DNA of 64,000 bases from Crossaster papposus (taxonomy: Eukaryota > Echinodermata > Asteroidea > Velatida > Solasteridae), in the NCBI GenBank assembly GCA_037893245.1, contig JBAIAA010000097.1:930001-994000 (forward strand), read 5' to 3'. The number at the start of each line of letters is the position of its first letter. The first letter of the stretch is position 1. This document shows, in pieces, positions 32,740 to 44,200 of this stretch. The notes beneath the pieces were generated by a model. The model ran no database searches, was not told the DNA's origin, and worked only from the letters and a program-made list of their open reading frames with translations. The translations under genes and the position numbers were made by a program.

Positions 32740-35700
32740 CTAGAAATGTGTTTGTGGACAAACACAGAGCTGTTTCGCATGTCTAAAATGACTTTCAATA
32801 TTGAGGTGGTCTAAGTGTGTTCCAAGTCTAAAGTCGATCGAATAAACCAAAGTGCCAAAGATATATTGGTTGAAAAAAAAACGTGTACAAATCGTATGGA
32901 AAGAATTTGACCTTTAATTTGACGTCACCTGACACCCAATGACGTCATCATGATGTCATTTTAATTTTCGTCTATAAGTCATCCTGGAATACATGAATAC
33001 CAAGTTTGACCCCAATCGGACTTGTACTTCCAGAGATAGAGGGTCTTAAAAACTGCACCTTTAATGTGACGTCACATGACCCCCCGATGACGTCATCATG
33101 ACGATTTTTCTCTTGGCCCTCCTGGGTATGGTGGTCGAGGTGTGTGCTAAGTCTGAAGTCGATCGGATTTACCAAATTGTCAAATTCAATAGTCTAAAGA
33201 AAAACGTGTACAAAACCTATGGAGAAAATTGAACCTTTAATGTGACGTCACATGACACCCGATGATGTCATAATTACGTCATCTTAATTTTCGTCTATAA
33301 CACATCCTCGAATACTTGCAAACCAAGTTTGACCCCAACCGGACTTGTACTTTCAGAGTTAGAGGGTCTTAAAAACTACACCTTTAATGTGACGTCACAT
33401 GACCCGCGATGACGTCATATTGATTATTTTTCTCTTGGCCCTCCTAAGGATAGCGGTCGAGGTCTGTGCTAAGTCTCAAGTCGATCGAATTTACAGAAGT
33501 GTCAAATTCAATATTTTGAAGAAAAACGTGTACAAATCCTATGGGAAAAAATTGCACCTTTAACGTGACGTCACATGACCACGAATGACGTAATCGTGAC
33601 GAATGTCTTCTAGGATCATCTGTGGGTGGTGGTTTAAGTGTATGCCAAGGCTCAAGTCGATCGGATTTACCAAAGTGTCAAAGTGTATTGTCCGAACAAA
33701 AAACGTGTACAAACCCTATGGAAAAAAGTCTGAAAAAAATAAAATAAAAACTGCACCTTTAATGTTAAGTCACATGACCCACGATGACGTCATCATGACG
33801 AATTTCCCTTGGCCCTCCTGGGGATTGTGGTCGAGATGTGTGCCAAGTCGCAAGTCGATCAAATTTACGAAAGTGTCAAAGTCAATAGTCTAAAGAAAAA
33901 CGTGTACAAAACCTATGGGGGAAAAATTGAACCTTTAACGTGACGTCACGTGACCTTAAATGACGCAATCGCGCCGAATTTCTTTCAGGAACATCTGGGT
34001 GTGGTGTTCTAAGTGTATGCCAAGTTTCAAGTCGGTCGGATTTACTAAAGTGTCAAAGTCAATAGTCTGAAGAAAAACGTGTACTAAACCTATGGGGAAA
34101 AATTGAACCTTTAACGTGACGTCACGTGATCATGAATGACGTAATCGCGACGAATTTCTTCTAGGACCGTCCTTGGGTGGTTGTCTAAATGTATGCCAAG
34201 TCTAAAGTCGATCGGATTTACCAAAGTGTCAAAGTGTATTGGCTGAAGAAAACTGTGTACAAACTATATGGAGAAAAGTCTGAAACTGAGGAAAAAAAAA
34301 AAAAAAAAAACTAGACATGTGTTTGTGGACAAACACAGAGCTGTTTCGACTGTCTAACGTTACTTTCAATATGTGTGCTATAGGTCTATGTGTGTGCCAA
34401 GTCTGAAGTCGATTGGATTTACACAAGTGCAAAAGATAAATTAGTTGAAAAAAACATGTACAAATCCTATGGAGAAAAATTGAACCTTTAATGTGACGTC
34501 ACATGATACCCGATGATGTCATCATGATGTCATCTTAATTTTCGTCTGTAACACATCCTGGAATACTTGCATACCAAGTTTGACCCCAATCGGACATGTA
34601 CTTCTAGAGATAGAGGGTCCTTAAAACTAAACCTTTAATGTGACGTCACATGACCCACGATGACGTCATTATTACGATTTTTCCCTTGGCCCTCCTGGTG
34701 ATGGTGGTCGAGTTATGTGCTAAGTCTGAAGTCGATAAAATTCACGAAAGTGTCAAAGTCAATAGTCTAAAGAAAAACGTGTACAAACCCTATGGGGAAA
34801 AAAATTGCACCTTTAACTTCACGTCACGTGACCTTGAATGACGCAATCGTGCCATATTTATTTCAGAAACATCTGGGGGTGGTATTCTAAGTGTATGCCA
34901 AGTTTCAAGTCGGTCGGATTTACCGAAGTGCCAAAGTCAATAGTCTGAAGAAAAACGTGTACAAAACCTATGGGGAAAATTAAACCTTTAACGTGACGTC
35001 ACGTGACCTTGAATGACGCAATCGAGCCAAATTTCTTCTAGGACCATCTGTGGGTGGAGGTCTAAGTGTATACCAAGTCTCAAGTCGATTGGATTTAGCA
35101 AAGTGCCAAAGTGTATTGGCAGAACAAACGTGTGTAAATCCTATGGGTAAAAACACTGAAAGTGGAAAAAAAAAAAACTAGACATGTGTTTGTGGACAAA
35201 CACAGAGCTGTTTCGAGTGTCTTACATTACTTTCAATATGTGTGTGTGGTGGTCTATGTGTGTGCCAAGTCTCAAGTCGATCAAATTTACGAAAGTGTCA
35301 AAGTCAACAGTCTAAAGAAAAACGTGTACAAAACCTATGGAGAAAAATTGAACCTTTAACGTGACGCCCCGTGACCTTGAATGACGTAATCGTGCCGATT
35401 TTTTTCTAGGACTGTCTGTGGATGGTGGTCTAAGTGTGTGCCAAGTCTTAAGTCGATCGGATTTACTAAAGTGTCAAAGTCAATAGTCTAAAGAAAAACG
35501 TGTACAAAACCAATGGGAGAAAAATGTGCACCTTTAACGTGACGCCACGTGACGTTCAATGAAGCAATCGTGCCTAATTTCTTTCAGGAACATCTGGGGG
35601 TGTTGTTCTAAGGGCATGCCAAGTTTCAAGTCGGTCGAATTTACCGAAGTGTCAAATTCAATAGTCGGAAGAAAAACGTGTACAAAACCTATGGGAAAAA

Positions 35701-35926
35701 TTTCACCTTTAACGCAAAGTCACGTGACCTTGAATGACGTAATCGCGACGAATTTCTTCTAGGACCGTCCTTGGGTAGTTGTCTAAGTGTATGCCAAGTC
35801 TCAAGTCCATCGGATTTACCAAAGTGTCAAAGTGTATTGTCTGAATAAACGTGTGCAAATCCTATGGAGAAAAGTCTGAAAAAGGAGAAAAAAAAAAAAA
35901 AAGAAAAAAAAAAAGAAAAAAAAAAA
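32740..35926. repeat. 178-bp satellite, block 2 (three long modules)
   Basis: Modules 32740-34310, 34311-35177 and 35178-35926. Each begins CTAG(A)(A/C)ATGTG with the stem TGTGTTTGT/ACAAACACA and ends in poly(A). The last one is nearly identical to the stretch 27071-28658, so whole modules have been copied within the array. Confidence 0.88.
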
Positions 35927-35974
35927 CTTTAACGATTACAAAAGCTGTTTCGGTGAAAAACCGAAACAGCTAAA

Positions 35975-36006
<32 letters not shown>

Positions 36007-36193
36007 CTTTAACGAAAACAAAAGCTGTTTCGGTGGAAAACCGAAACAGCTAAAAAAAAAAAAAAAAAAAAGAAAAAAAAAACCTTTAACGATTACAATA
36101 GCTGTTTCGGCTGAATTGCCGAAACAGCTAAAAAAAAAAAAAAAAAACCAGAACGAAAACAATAGCTGTTTCGGTGAAAAACCGAAACAGCTA
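35927..36193. repeat. Four short poly(A)-hairpin modules at the array edge
   Basis: Stems of the type AGCTGTTTCGG.../...CCGAAACAGCT start near 35944, 36023, 36099 and 36161. The last stem ends directly at the resumed LTR sequence (36194). Confidence 0.88.
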
Positions 36194-37202
36194 AATATGT
36201 ATCAGTACATTTCTTTCGTTTTAGACGGTTTGCTACAACATGTGTTACGTACCGGTGCGGCCAAATTAGGGCTTTGTCCCGCACGGACGGCAGAAAGTTT
36301 AATAACTCGCAAAGGATAAATTTAGAAATGAAACCAAAAGGTTGAAAGAACAAATCAGGGCAAGCAAATTAGATTATTCAATATTTAATTAATCAAATTA
36401 GGCAGGCTAAACAAAACTTGGTTAATAAGCAACACACTGGTTATGTAAACACAACTTATCTCAAGCACAGATATATAGCGGCCATGCAAAACAATAAACA
36501 GGAGCAAAGTTAACAGCAATGGCAAAAAGCACAATGTGAACAGAAAGCTCGGCCAAGCAAAATATACAATAAATTCATATTTACCATTTCTACAGGCCGC
36601 TGCTCGGTTAGTGCCTAATACCCCAGTCACAATTAAAGCGGAGCCCGGGCGGCGTGTGCGATTTATAGGCATCGGCCGGCGTGTAGAGGTCGGCGAAAGA
36701 TCGTGTGATATGGCGGTCACAGTCACAATTAAAAGTGCCCCGTACGCTGCCATGACGGGTCAGTTTGCGATGCGAAACGCCGCACCAGGTTTTAAGTCCG
36801 AGTTAAAAGTAACTCGATGCCCGCCCGATGCCAAAAAATGATTCGGCAGCCGCAAGGAGTCCCGTGGGGCCCCGGCCGAAAATGCCTAGAAATCCGCCGC
36901 AAACTAATCGCAAACCCATCGCAAGCCAATTGTGACTGGGGTATAAAGGATGGCAGTGTAGCCCTTAGGCCAAACACCTAATCGGTAGACCGATAATGCT
37001 TCCTCTGCACAAGACTTCGGTCGGGAAAGGCCACGATATCCCAAGAAGGAACGGCAACTCCAGATTGTACGGCCCTTAAATACTCTCATCCACCATGACC
37101 ATCAGAGCGTAACAAATAACTGGAATTGCCGCAGGTGCGTCTAAAATGCACACCTGGAATGCGAGCCAGGCCCGCGCACAAAGCCAGGGCCAGCCCGTAA
37201 CA
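36194..37202 (-). repeat. 5' LTR of Gmr1-like element, 5' part (with MITE)
   Basis: Aligns with 4403-5206. It ends GCCCGTAACA at 37202, the complement of TGTTACGGGC. It lacks about 110 bp present in the 3' LTR near 4950-5064 and carries a 325-bp MITE at 36619-36943. Confidence 0.85.
36619..36943. mobile_element. Harbinger-type MITE in the LTR
   Basis: 325 bp with exact 18-bp-class ends TACCCCAGTCACAATT and its complement, flanked by TAA on both sides (36616-36618 and 36944-36946). The empty site is visible in the other LTR near 4840, where the sequence reads GCCTAAAGGATG with a single TAA. That proves insertion and defines the 3-bp duplication. No coding capacity; the interior is GC- and CG-rich. 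Confidence 0.88.
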
Positions 37203-37616
37203 CATGGTAGACGGTGTACGTCTCATATCCAATCAAAAGCCGTGCAAAACAATACGGCCCTCCCACCGGGGCCCCGTCCAATCGTTGGCCAGAGGGCAAT
37301 ATTTAGCACGGATTAATTTATTTAAATTAAAGGAAGCTTTTTTTTTCTGCGGTTTGTTATAACAATAATGTACAGGGTACTAGCCCATCTAGCCGTGGAA
37401 TTTCATATGAAGCACGAAATGTGGCAGAGAAAACCCCCCTCTTTTGTGTTGACCGTTGTGTTCCCGGAATCTCAGGAATTCTGTTTAGGTTTCAAGGGGG
37501 ATGGGTTAGGTTACAATAGTGTTGAGTGTGTATAAGGTATAGGGATAATAGTGGGTATACCCCTCTGCCACATATCGTGCTGTGTATATGGAATTTGCAT
37601 TGCTGCAAGGATAGAT
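37203..37616. other. Flank of the Gmr1-like element, no gene seen
   Basis: Unassigned sequence between the 5' LTR and the next MITE. No motif was recognised. Confidence 0.5.
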
Positions 37617-37879
37617 CACTGACCTCAACACCTGGACGGATCATTGTCCATATTCTGCTGTGCTAACACTTGAAGTCGGCGCGAACTGGAAGTGCAACAT
37701 GGCGTCACTGCTGTGAGCCAATGAAATGTCCAGTTGTAGAGGTCAGTGGATTTACCAACCAACTGAACTCTACACCTGGACATTTCATTGGCTCACAGCA
37801 GTGACGCCATGTTGCACTTCTCTGCATGCCGACTTCAAAATGAAACAATGGATGATCTGTCCATGTATAGAGGTCAGTG
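37617..37879. mobile_element. hAT-type foldback MITE
   Basis: 263 bp with ends CACTGACCTC...GAGGTCAGTG and a perfect 8-bp target duplication GGATAGAT (37609-37616 and 37880-37887). The two halves form a long inverted repeat: the word AACATGGCGTCACTGCTGTG near 37698 is complemented near 37790-37810. An 8-bp duplication and a CANTG-type end fit hAT transposases. No coding capacity. Confidence 0.85.
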
Positions 37880-37887
37880 GGATAGAT

Positions 37888-38300
37888 CCATGGATAGACA
37901 TTTGTGTTCGTTTGGGTTTGATAAAAAAAAAGTTGGGGGGGGGGGTTCTAACTTTGCGTGTTGAATCTGATCTTAATTGATAATAATTATACTTAATTTA
38001 TTCAGGCAAGTGTACACATAATATACAAAGTAAATACAATCAGATACAAAAGTACCGACGAAAATAACTACAGGATACATAAAAAACTAATAAAAACAAC
38101 AAATAAAGGAAACATGACAGTGAAGGACTAGCTGCATTGCAAAATTGCACCTGTTATAGTATATGTTATGAATTATATTTGCGTTTGTCTGTTTCATACC
38201 TCTATGGTCTGATATTCAAGTCCTGTTTAAAATACAGTCAGCAACCCCTATCGGCTTTGTCGTTCAATTTTTGTTAAAGCCAAGGGAGGATCCAGGGGGA

Positions 38301-38332
<32 letters not shown>

Positions 38333-38892
38333 ACACACACACACATGTACATGTACATTGGTTAAAGTGGTCAAAAACTGTCTCCGACCACACAACATAA
38401 CAGAGCAGTAAACAATAAACACTTTTCTAAACACTTTCTAGTCAGTTTGTAAACATGTTTAGCATGAGGATGGATCGTGTTTATAGGGGACATTGATGTT
38501 TAGGAATTGGACACGTGCGTTTAGCTTTTAAACATGTTTACAAACTGCTAGTAAGAAAAGTGTTTCCTCGTTAAACAGTGTTTAGAGTGTACATACGAAG
38601 GGTGGAGTGGGGTCGGGGGGGGGGGGGGGGATTGGGTTCAGGGCCAGGGAGGAAGGGATCTAAGCCAATGCAAATCTAACATTTGACTAAATGCGTATAC
38701 GTATGCAAACCGAACATTTACTTGTAATACATTGTCATTAAATCATTGTACTTTCTAATATAATTATCAGGACCAGCGTTTATGTATCGAAAACTTTTCA
38801 AACACTGTACCCTTCAGCCCCACCATTTAGATTTCTTCCAAGTGCCATTATACCCAGCAAAATGGGACCGAGCGACTCTCCCTTAGTCCCAT
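37888..38892. repeat. Homopolymers and a foldback repeat
   Basis: A 30-base poly-C run (38303-38332) is followed by (CA)n. Inverted arms of about 55 bp at 38408-38462 and 38529-38588, around CAGTTTGTAAACATGTTTA, form a foldback of about 180 bp. A poly-G run lies near 38617-38630. No gene seen. Confidence 0.7.
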
Positions 38893-39500
38893 ATACATAT
38901 GTGGACTCACTCAAGCCTCAACCACCAACTAGCCAATGGTCTTGCAAACGATGGTCACCTTCTAGGCGATTCTGCGTACCCCCTTCGATCATGGCTGCTA
39001 ACACCAGTACCACAACCTGATGATGATGATGCAGAACGTCGACACAATATTCATCACCGAAGAACCCGACAGAACATCTAAGGAACTTTTCAATATGGCA
39101 GATGGAAAATGAGGTGGCAGTGCCTGCATAGCAAAGGTAGGTGTTTACGGTGTCAGTATAGAAGGCCTACAAGTACTTGTATGTGAACTCTGCCATCCAG
39201 GAGCCATCGCATCTTTCTGGATGCAACTCTAAATTTGTGAAATGGTGCTGTCATCCAGAAAGTAGCATTGTCTCTTGACAGATTTTCATGTACTTTAGAA
39301 TTCACTGGCAACCACCTTCTATAATTCACATTACAAAATAATGTTGTCGACGACAAAAAATGTGTTTGTGATGACTGTAAATTCGTTTGGATGCCGGATT
39401 GTGTTAATCGAAGACTGTTTCCAATAGTGTAAGATGTACACCACCCTCGAAAAAAACTGCCTTTGAAATCTGTATGACAATATAGACCACAGGGCATGGC
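38893..39500 (+). pseudogene. PIF/Harbinger (HARBI1-like) transposase fragment, copy 2
   Basis: Inverted copy of 2022-2660. The plus-strand frame from 38899 encodes HLLGDSAYPLRSWLLTPVPQ and RRTRQNI, then an in-frame stop. It therefore carries the second catalytic Asp block and the start of the RTRxxIE block, with the reading broken before the phenylalanine. Several indels separate it from copy 1, including one fewer Asp codon. It is non-functional. The paired inverted copies lie just outside the Gmr1-like nest on either side, which may be coincidence or may reflect an older duplication. Confidence 0.6.
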
Positions 39501-39540
39501 TGCAAAATGTGCTCAGAAATTGATTTCCTTGGCGCACCTC

Positions 39541-40293
39541 TTGAATCTAAGTGGAATCACTGCAGTCTGTTAGCTGGGATCATGTGGATCACGAAAAACC
39601 AAAATCCCCAATCGCAAGTTCACCAGTTAATTAAATATTTGCATTTTTAATGACCTGTATATAGAGGGCGCCCTCTATTGACCAGGATTGGAAAGCTGTG
39701 TACAATTTCAATGGGAATTGATTGCTCATTGCTGTTGCTTGCTAAAAAGGGACTATACAGAGACAGAATTCGATTAGGAGGAATTAGGGTGTGGTTTGAT
39801 GTCCCAATACAAATTTTCATTTTGTTATTGCCATATTTTTAACTTTTGGATAAAGTGTCATTTTCTTTTTTCTTTTTCTGTTTTTTTATTATAATTTAAT
39901 TTGTGTTAAGTATTTGTTGTTTTTGGGGGGTTTTTTTGGGGGGGTAAAAATCGAAATCTAAATTGTATAAAAAAAAATATATATACACGACCAGAGGGTT
40001 TTCCAGCTTTAGCCTTTGATACATGTTTATTCTTAACGGTAAAACTTAAATTTGTCCATGTCTTTAACAATGTACATGCGAGTGGGTGAACAACAACTCG
40101 TACCGATTTACATTTAATACACAATTCTGTTATAACAAACATTTTGCCCATTTCCAGCTGAGTTTTTATTAAGGAAAGTCGGATGGAAAGCAGACTGTGT
40201 GATACAATGTTTCTGTGGTGACAAGATCCTTTCCCTCGATCTGTGAGAGCACCCACTGATCTTTTTTCCTCGCTGCTTCCAGAAGCTTTCTTG
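39541..40293. other. No gene seen
   Basis: AT-rich, with a GT/T-rich stretch at 39890-39945. A palindromic word TAGAGGGCGCCCTCTA lies near 39663-39678. Confidence 0.5.
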
Positions 40294-40552
40294 CACTCTA
40301 AAAACTGAAGTGTTATAAATAAATCCCTAAGTGTTAGATTTAGCACTATCCAGGTGCTTCCTGAGGGACTGCACCTCAAGTGCCATTTCAGCACTTGATG
40401 AAGTGTCAGCATTGCAGCACTATCTAAGTGCTGTGAAAGTGCTACCAATACAGCACTAATATAGTGTTGATTTAAGTCCTTTGTAGCACCATCTTGGTGT
40501 ACATCCAGCACCCCAAGGTGCAATCCATACAGCATTTGATGAAGTGTCAGCA
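40294..40552. repeat. Left end of inverted pair rich in AGCACT/AGTGCT
   Basis: Starts CACTCTAAAAACTGAAGTGT and contains many AGCACT/AGTGCT words in both orientations. Its start is the exact complement of 50194-50215. Such clustered subterminal words are typical of transposase-binding regions at transposon ends. Confidence 0.65.
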
Positions 40553-40740
40553 TCCCAGCTAACCAAAAAACGTTCCATGAACGTTCTTACAACGTTACGG
40601 TAATGTTTCCGGAACGTTTGGAAAAAAACGTTGCGGGAACGTAAATGTGTGGAGTTCTCTTGACGTCCTTTGAACGTTACAAAGAAACGTTGTGAAATAA
40701 CATTCGTACAACATTCAATGCACATTGGCAAGATACAAAA
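40553..40740. repeat. AACGTT-rich repeat
   Basis: Begins CCCAGCTAACCAAAAAACGT and contains about ten AACGTT/AACGTN words, several palindromic. It looks like one arm of a MITE, but no matching far end was found. Confidence 0.5.
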
Positions 40741-41204
40741 ATCTACTGTTGAACACTCTAATTATGTACATGTACATATTCACTGCGTGTACAGATTACG
40801 TAATACTACATTAACTTATTGCACATTGCAATTACACATACATACAATAATAACCTATTCCTATTAGATATTACCTACTGAACACTTACTACAAACTTAG
40901 CTATTGCCGTTGTTAGTTTTATAGTTCGCTTTGTTGTCCACGAAAAAGTCACAGCAAATTTTTATGAATAATGTCAACATTTGAATACGAATAAAATGTA
41001 ATGCGATTTTTTTCTCACTATTTGCCCAAAAATCAAAATTCAATCGAGGAATCGTTTGAATAATTACATATCATGGTCAAAAAAGTGAATTGTTGGACTA
41101 AATACCACAATTTAACATCGACTATTGTGAACACACATTTCCTCCCTTCTGATTGGTCAGTTGCTGTAGGTAAATTTCCTAATCGATACAGCACCAATGA
41201 AGTG

Positions 41205-41260
41205 CTATTTGCATCGCGGCGACGTTGTGGGCGGAGGATCCACACTCACTTGGTAAATCT
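41205..41260. repeat. 56-bp direct repeat, copy 1
   Basis: Starts CTATTTGCATCGCGGCGACG. It is identical by eye to 49456-49511, in the same orientation and 8.25 kb away. Confidence 0.85.
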
Positions 41261-44200
41261 TTGCACTACGAGCATGACGTATTATTGCTTGCGCTGGAGT
41301 TTTGGGTGCCCACCCATAAATCGGCTGGTTGACCAGTCAATTATTAAGTCGGATTGCCATAACGGGTGCCGGAAAGGAAGAGCTCGATTCTAAATGGTTG
41401 GAAATTGGGCCAGGTTTGCGATTCTGATGGAGGTATAGAGCCTGGATTGGTGTTCGTTTTAGGAAACGAGGTAGGAGATATCTAAATTCTTGCCGGTGGT
41501 CCAATATGGCACTGGTAAGGAGGTACAATTTTATAGGGCAGCCAGGTCATTTTGTCAATGTGAAATTTTATAATGGTTATTAGGCTGCGAAAGTGTCGTA
41601 ATAAGAATTTTAGCAAGTTCGAAATTCGTTCTTTTAATACCATTTTGTGTGTTTTCACATATACCATGTTATGTAGGAATTCCTCTATGCGTGTACGTAC
41701 GTTGGTGCAGTGACAGGGTCATCAGTGCAACGGGCGTGGCACATTGAGTAGGGTACGCAGTCTTTGTATTGTACAAAGCTAATGTACAAAGCTATTGTGC
41801 TTTAGCACGCGCTCAAGCATGCACGGCGCGGCACGAAGGTGGCATCGCATTCCTGCGGGATTTTCATGAAGGCGTGGGTATTGTCAAAAGGTATGTGGAT
41901 ATGGATAAATTATTTATTTATTATCAGTAGGCCTGTATCGGACCGGGTTTTATCATGGTTCATAATAGTAGCACTCATTAGTAATGCAAAATACCGGTCC
42001 AGTTATCAGAGTATGATAATATGCCTAATGTAAGGATGGTCTAAAACGAAGAGGATGTAAGGTGGCTTTCAAAATGCAAAGCACATGTACATTTTATTTG
42101 TATTCCCTTAGCGTCGCCGTGATTGAATTTGTTGTAGCTTTCGCGCAGTATGGTACGGCTAGGCTGCGCATGTTCGGCGTTCCTAAACAATCTGAGATTT
42201 AAGGAAGTAAGGCCTATGGCAGTTTAAGCCAGCAGTCTCAGTAAACCCTTCCGGGTTATGAGTATAGGGTCAAATGGTTGTTATCCTTAGTTTGTTTCAC
42301 AGTTATTAATTTGTTCTTTACAAAATATGATTTACGTTCATCTTCGTGACAATTGTGCATAAACAAAAAGAAAATTTAATCCCCAATCGGGCTGATCGAA
42401 ATAATTAATTTGGTAAACTTTAAGGTAGATTTTCAGAGAATAGCTGTGGAAAGGCCTATATCAAATACATTTTATAGCTCTTAGACCACTGTAGCGCCAG
42501 CTTATGCAATTAGGTTAGTGAATCACCATGGGCACTAGGGGATGTTTCATATCAGATGCGACAGGTGAGTCTGTAGGTATAGCCAAGTGAGTACCAGATG
42601 TGGGGTTGTTTTTCCAGACTTTGTCTAAATTCAGATCGAGTTGTGAGAGAAACTTGTAGTCCTATAAAAGGACATGTCAGACCTTTTCGGAGTTAAAATA
42701 TTATCACTGGTGACTGCAGTGGCAATACGCCATAAACATACGTGTAACTGTAAGTGCTGGTAGTAAGCGGTAGGCCTAACAAGGTTATATAGATGGATTT
42801 ATCCCTCTGTGATTTGACGGATGCAGCACCGTTTATGTATCTCACGTTTCCTTTTGATTTAATCCCATATGCACAGGACATGTGACGGCTATGGTGTGGC
42901 AGGGGTCATACTGAAACAGAAGCTTCATCATCAGAGGCACTAACAAGATGGAGGAGGTCCTTGGAGCGATAGAGGGGTCAAGCTTTGCCCTGGGTCCCCC
43001 AAGGTTTCAGAGTGAATATAGGCCTAAAAAGGAGCATTTATAGTTAGCCCCTGAAATTGTTTTATGTTTGGCACAGCCCAGGCGATCAGACCTTGATTGG
43101 TATGGGAAAGTGTATTTGGAACATTTGGACGGTGGTCTGTGCGTTGGGTTTGGCCAAGAGGTGGATGTTGGTCGGGGATTGGACGCAAGGGTGGAGTGTC
43201 CTAGGTAGTGTTGGTGGAAAGGGCAGTGGGCATGTACATTTATACGATGGGAAAATGTACAGTAAACGCAACTGTATAGGCCTAAACAGATTATATCAAT
43301 TTATTTTCAGTTGTGGTTCCACTTGCAGGATTTGGTTGCTCTAGATGACTATAGTCTTGGCAGAGTGTAACAATGAGCAACAGAAGGTACAGGTCAGACT
43401 CAAGCATAGTTTCTTGGCGGGGTCGGGCCCCGAGGTTTGCAAATACTACCTGTAAAACGGTGTCTGGGAAAGGCCTATAGTTGGCAAATGCCTTAAAATT
43501 ATAATAAGGAATGTAACGCTTGGTTCACAAATAAATCTGTAAACGTGATGCCTGTGAAAATTATGCTCGGCTGGGAGAATGTCTGATCGGCAAAATGTTT
43601 AACCAAGTATCCGCGAAATCTATGGGGGTGTAGCCCGGCGGGTGAACCTATGTTGTGGGAACGATTTCCTATTCACAAATTGTATGTGCATGTCAGCCAA
43701 TTTTCGGTGTCGGGCGATTTATATCACATTGTGGTAAAATCCTTAGAAGAGTATGACTGAAAGTAGACAGTTTATGCTGTCTAATAAACGCGAGCATCGC
43801 AGCAATTGACAACTGAGCGTCACAATCGAAAAGGATTTTAGATCATTCGTTCGAGTACGTGCTGCGCCTATGGAAAATAGTTTTGTAATGCTTGGAGAAA
43901 ACAAAGGCAGGCCCCGCATACAGATGTTTTTTGCTAAAAGGAAGTCTTCGGGAAAACTATTCATCTTCTATAACAAATATTTATTTCGATTACCTATTTT
44001 CTGGCTGTTGAACCTTTGCTAGGCAAAATGTAGCGTGAGTTACCTTTACGAAAGTTGCCACCGCGGTATGTTTGGGTCCAAAACAGAAAATGGATTTTCA
44101 AATCATCTTAATAAAAGGATTATATTGCGGCATAACACTTTTATAAATTAAATTTTGTAAAGTACTAAATTGAGTTGGTTTTAGCTAAACAAAATTGAAA

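Larger units (their letters stand above)
23980..36193. repeat. 12.2 kb array of poly(A)-terminated hairpin and satellite modules
   Basis: It interrupts the Gmr1-like 5' LTR. It is built of consecutive modules, each starting just after a poly(A) tract and ending in the next one. Long modules start CTAGACATG or CTAGAACTAC at 23980, 27071, 27793, 28659, 30549, 32740, 34311 and 35178. Short modules of 45-60 nt start at about 32464, 32534, 32606, 32682, 35927, 36007, 36083 and 36148. Every module has a stem-loop near its start, and long modules then carry satellite-like bodies. No long open frame with recognisable domains exists; Lys-rich or Phe-rich frames come from the poly(A) tracts. The mechanism of spread is unknown. 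Confidence 0.75.

Noticed and set aside
23980..36193. Helitron interpretation of the CTAG heads and hairpins
   Set aside because: Helitrons have one hairpin just before a 3' CTRR and a 5' TC. Here the stem-loop follows CTAG at the start of every module, and poly(A) precedes it. No Rep/helicase is present. Not excluded for the origin of the array.
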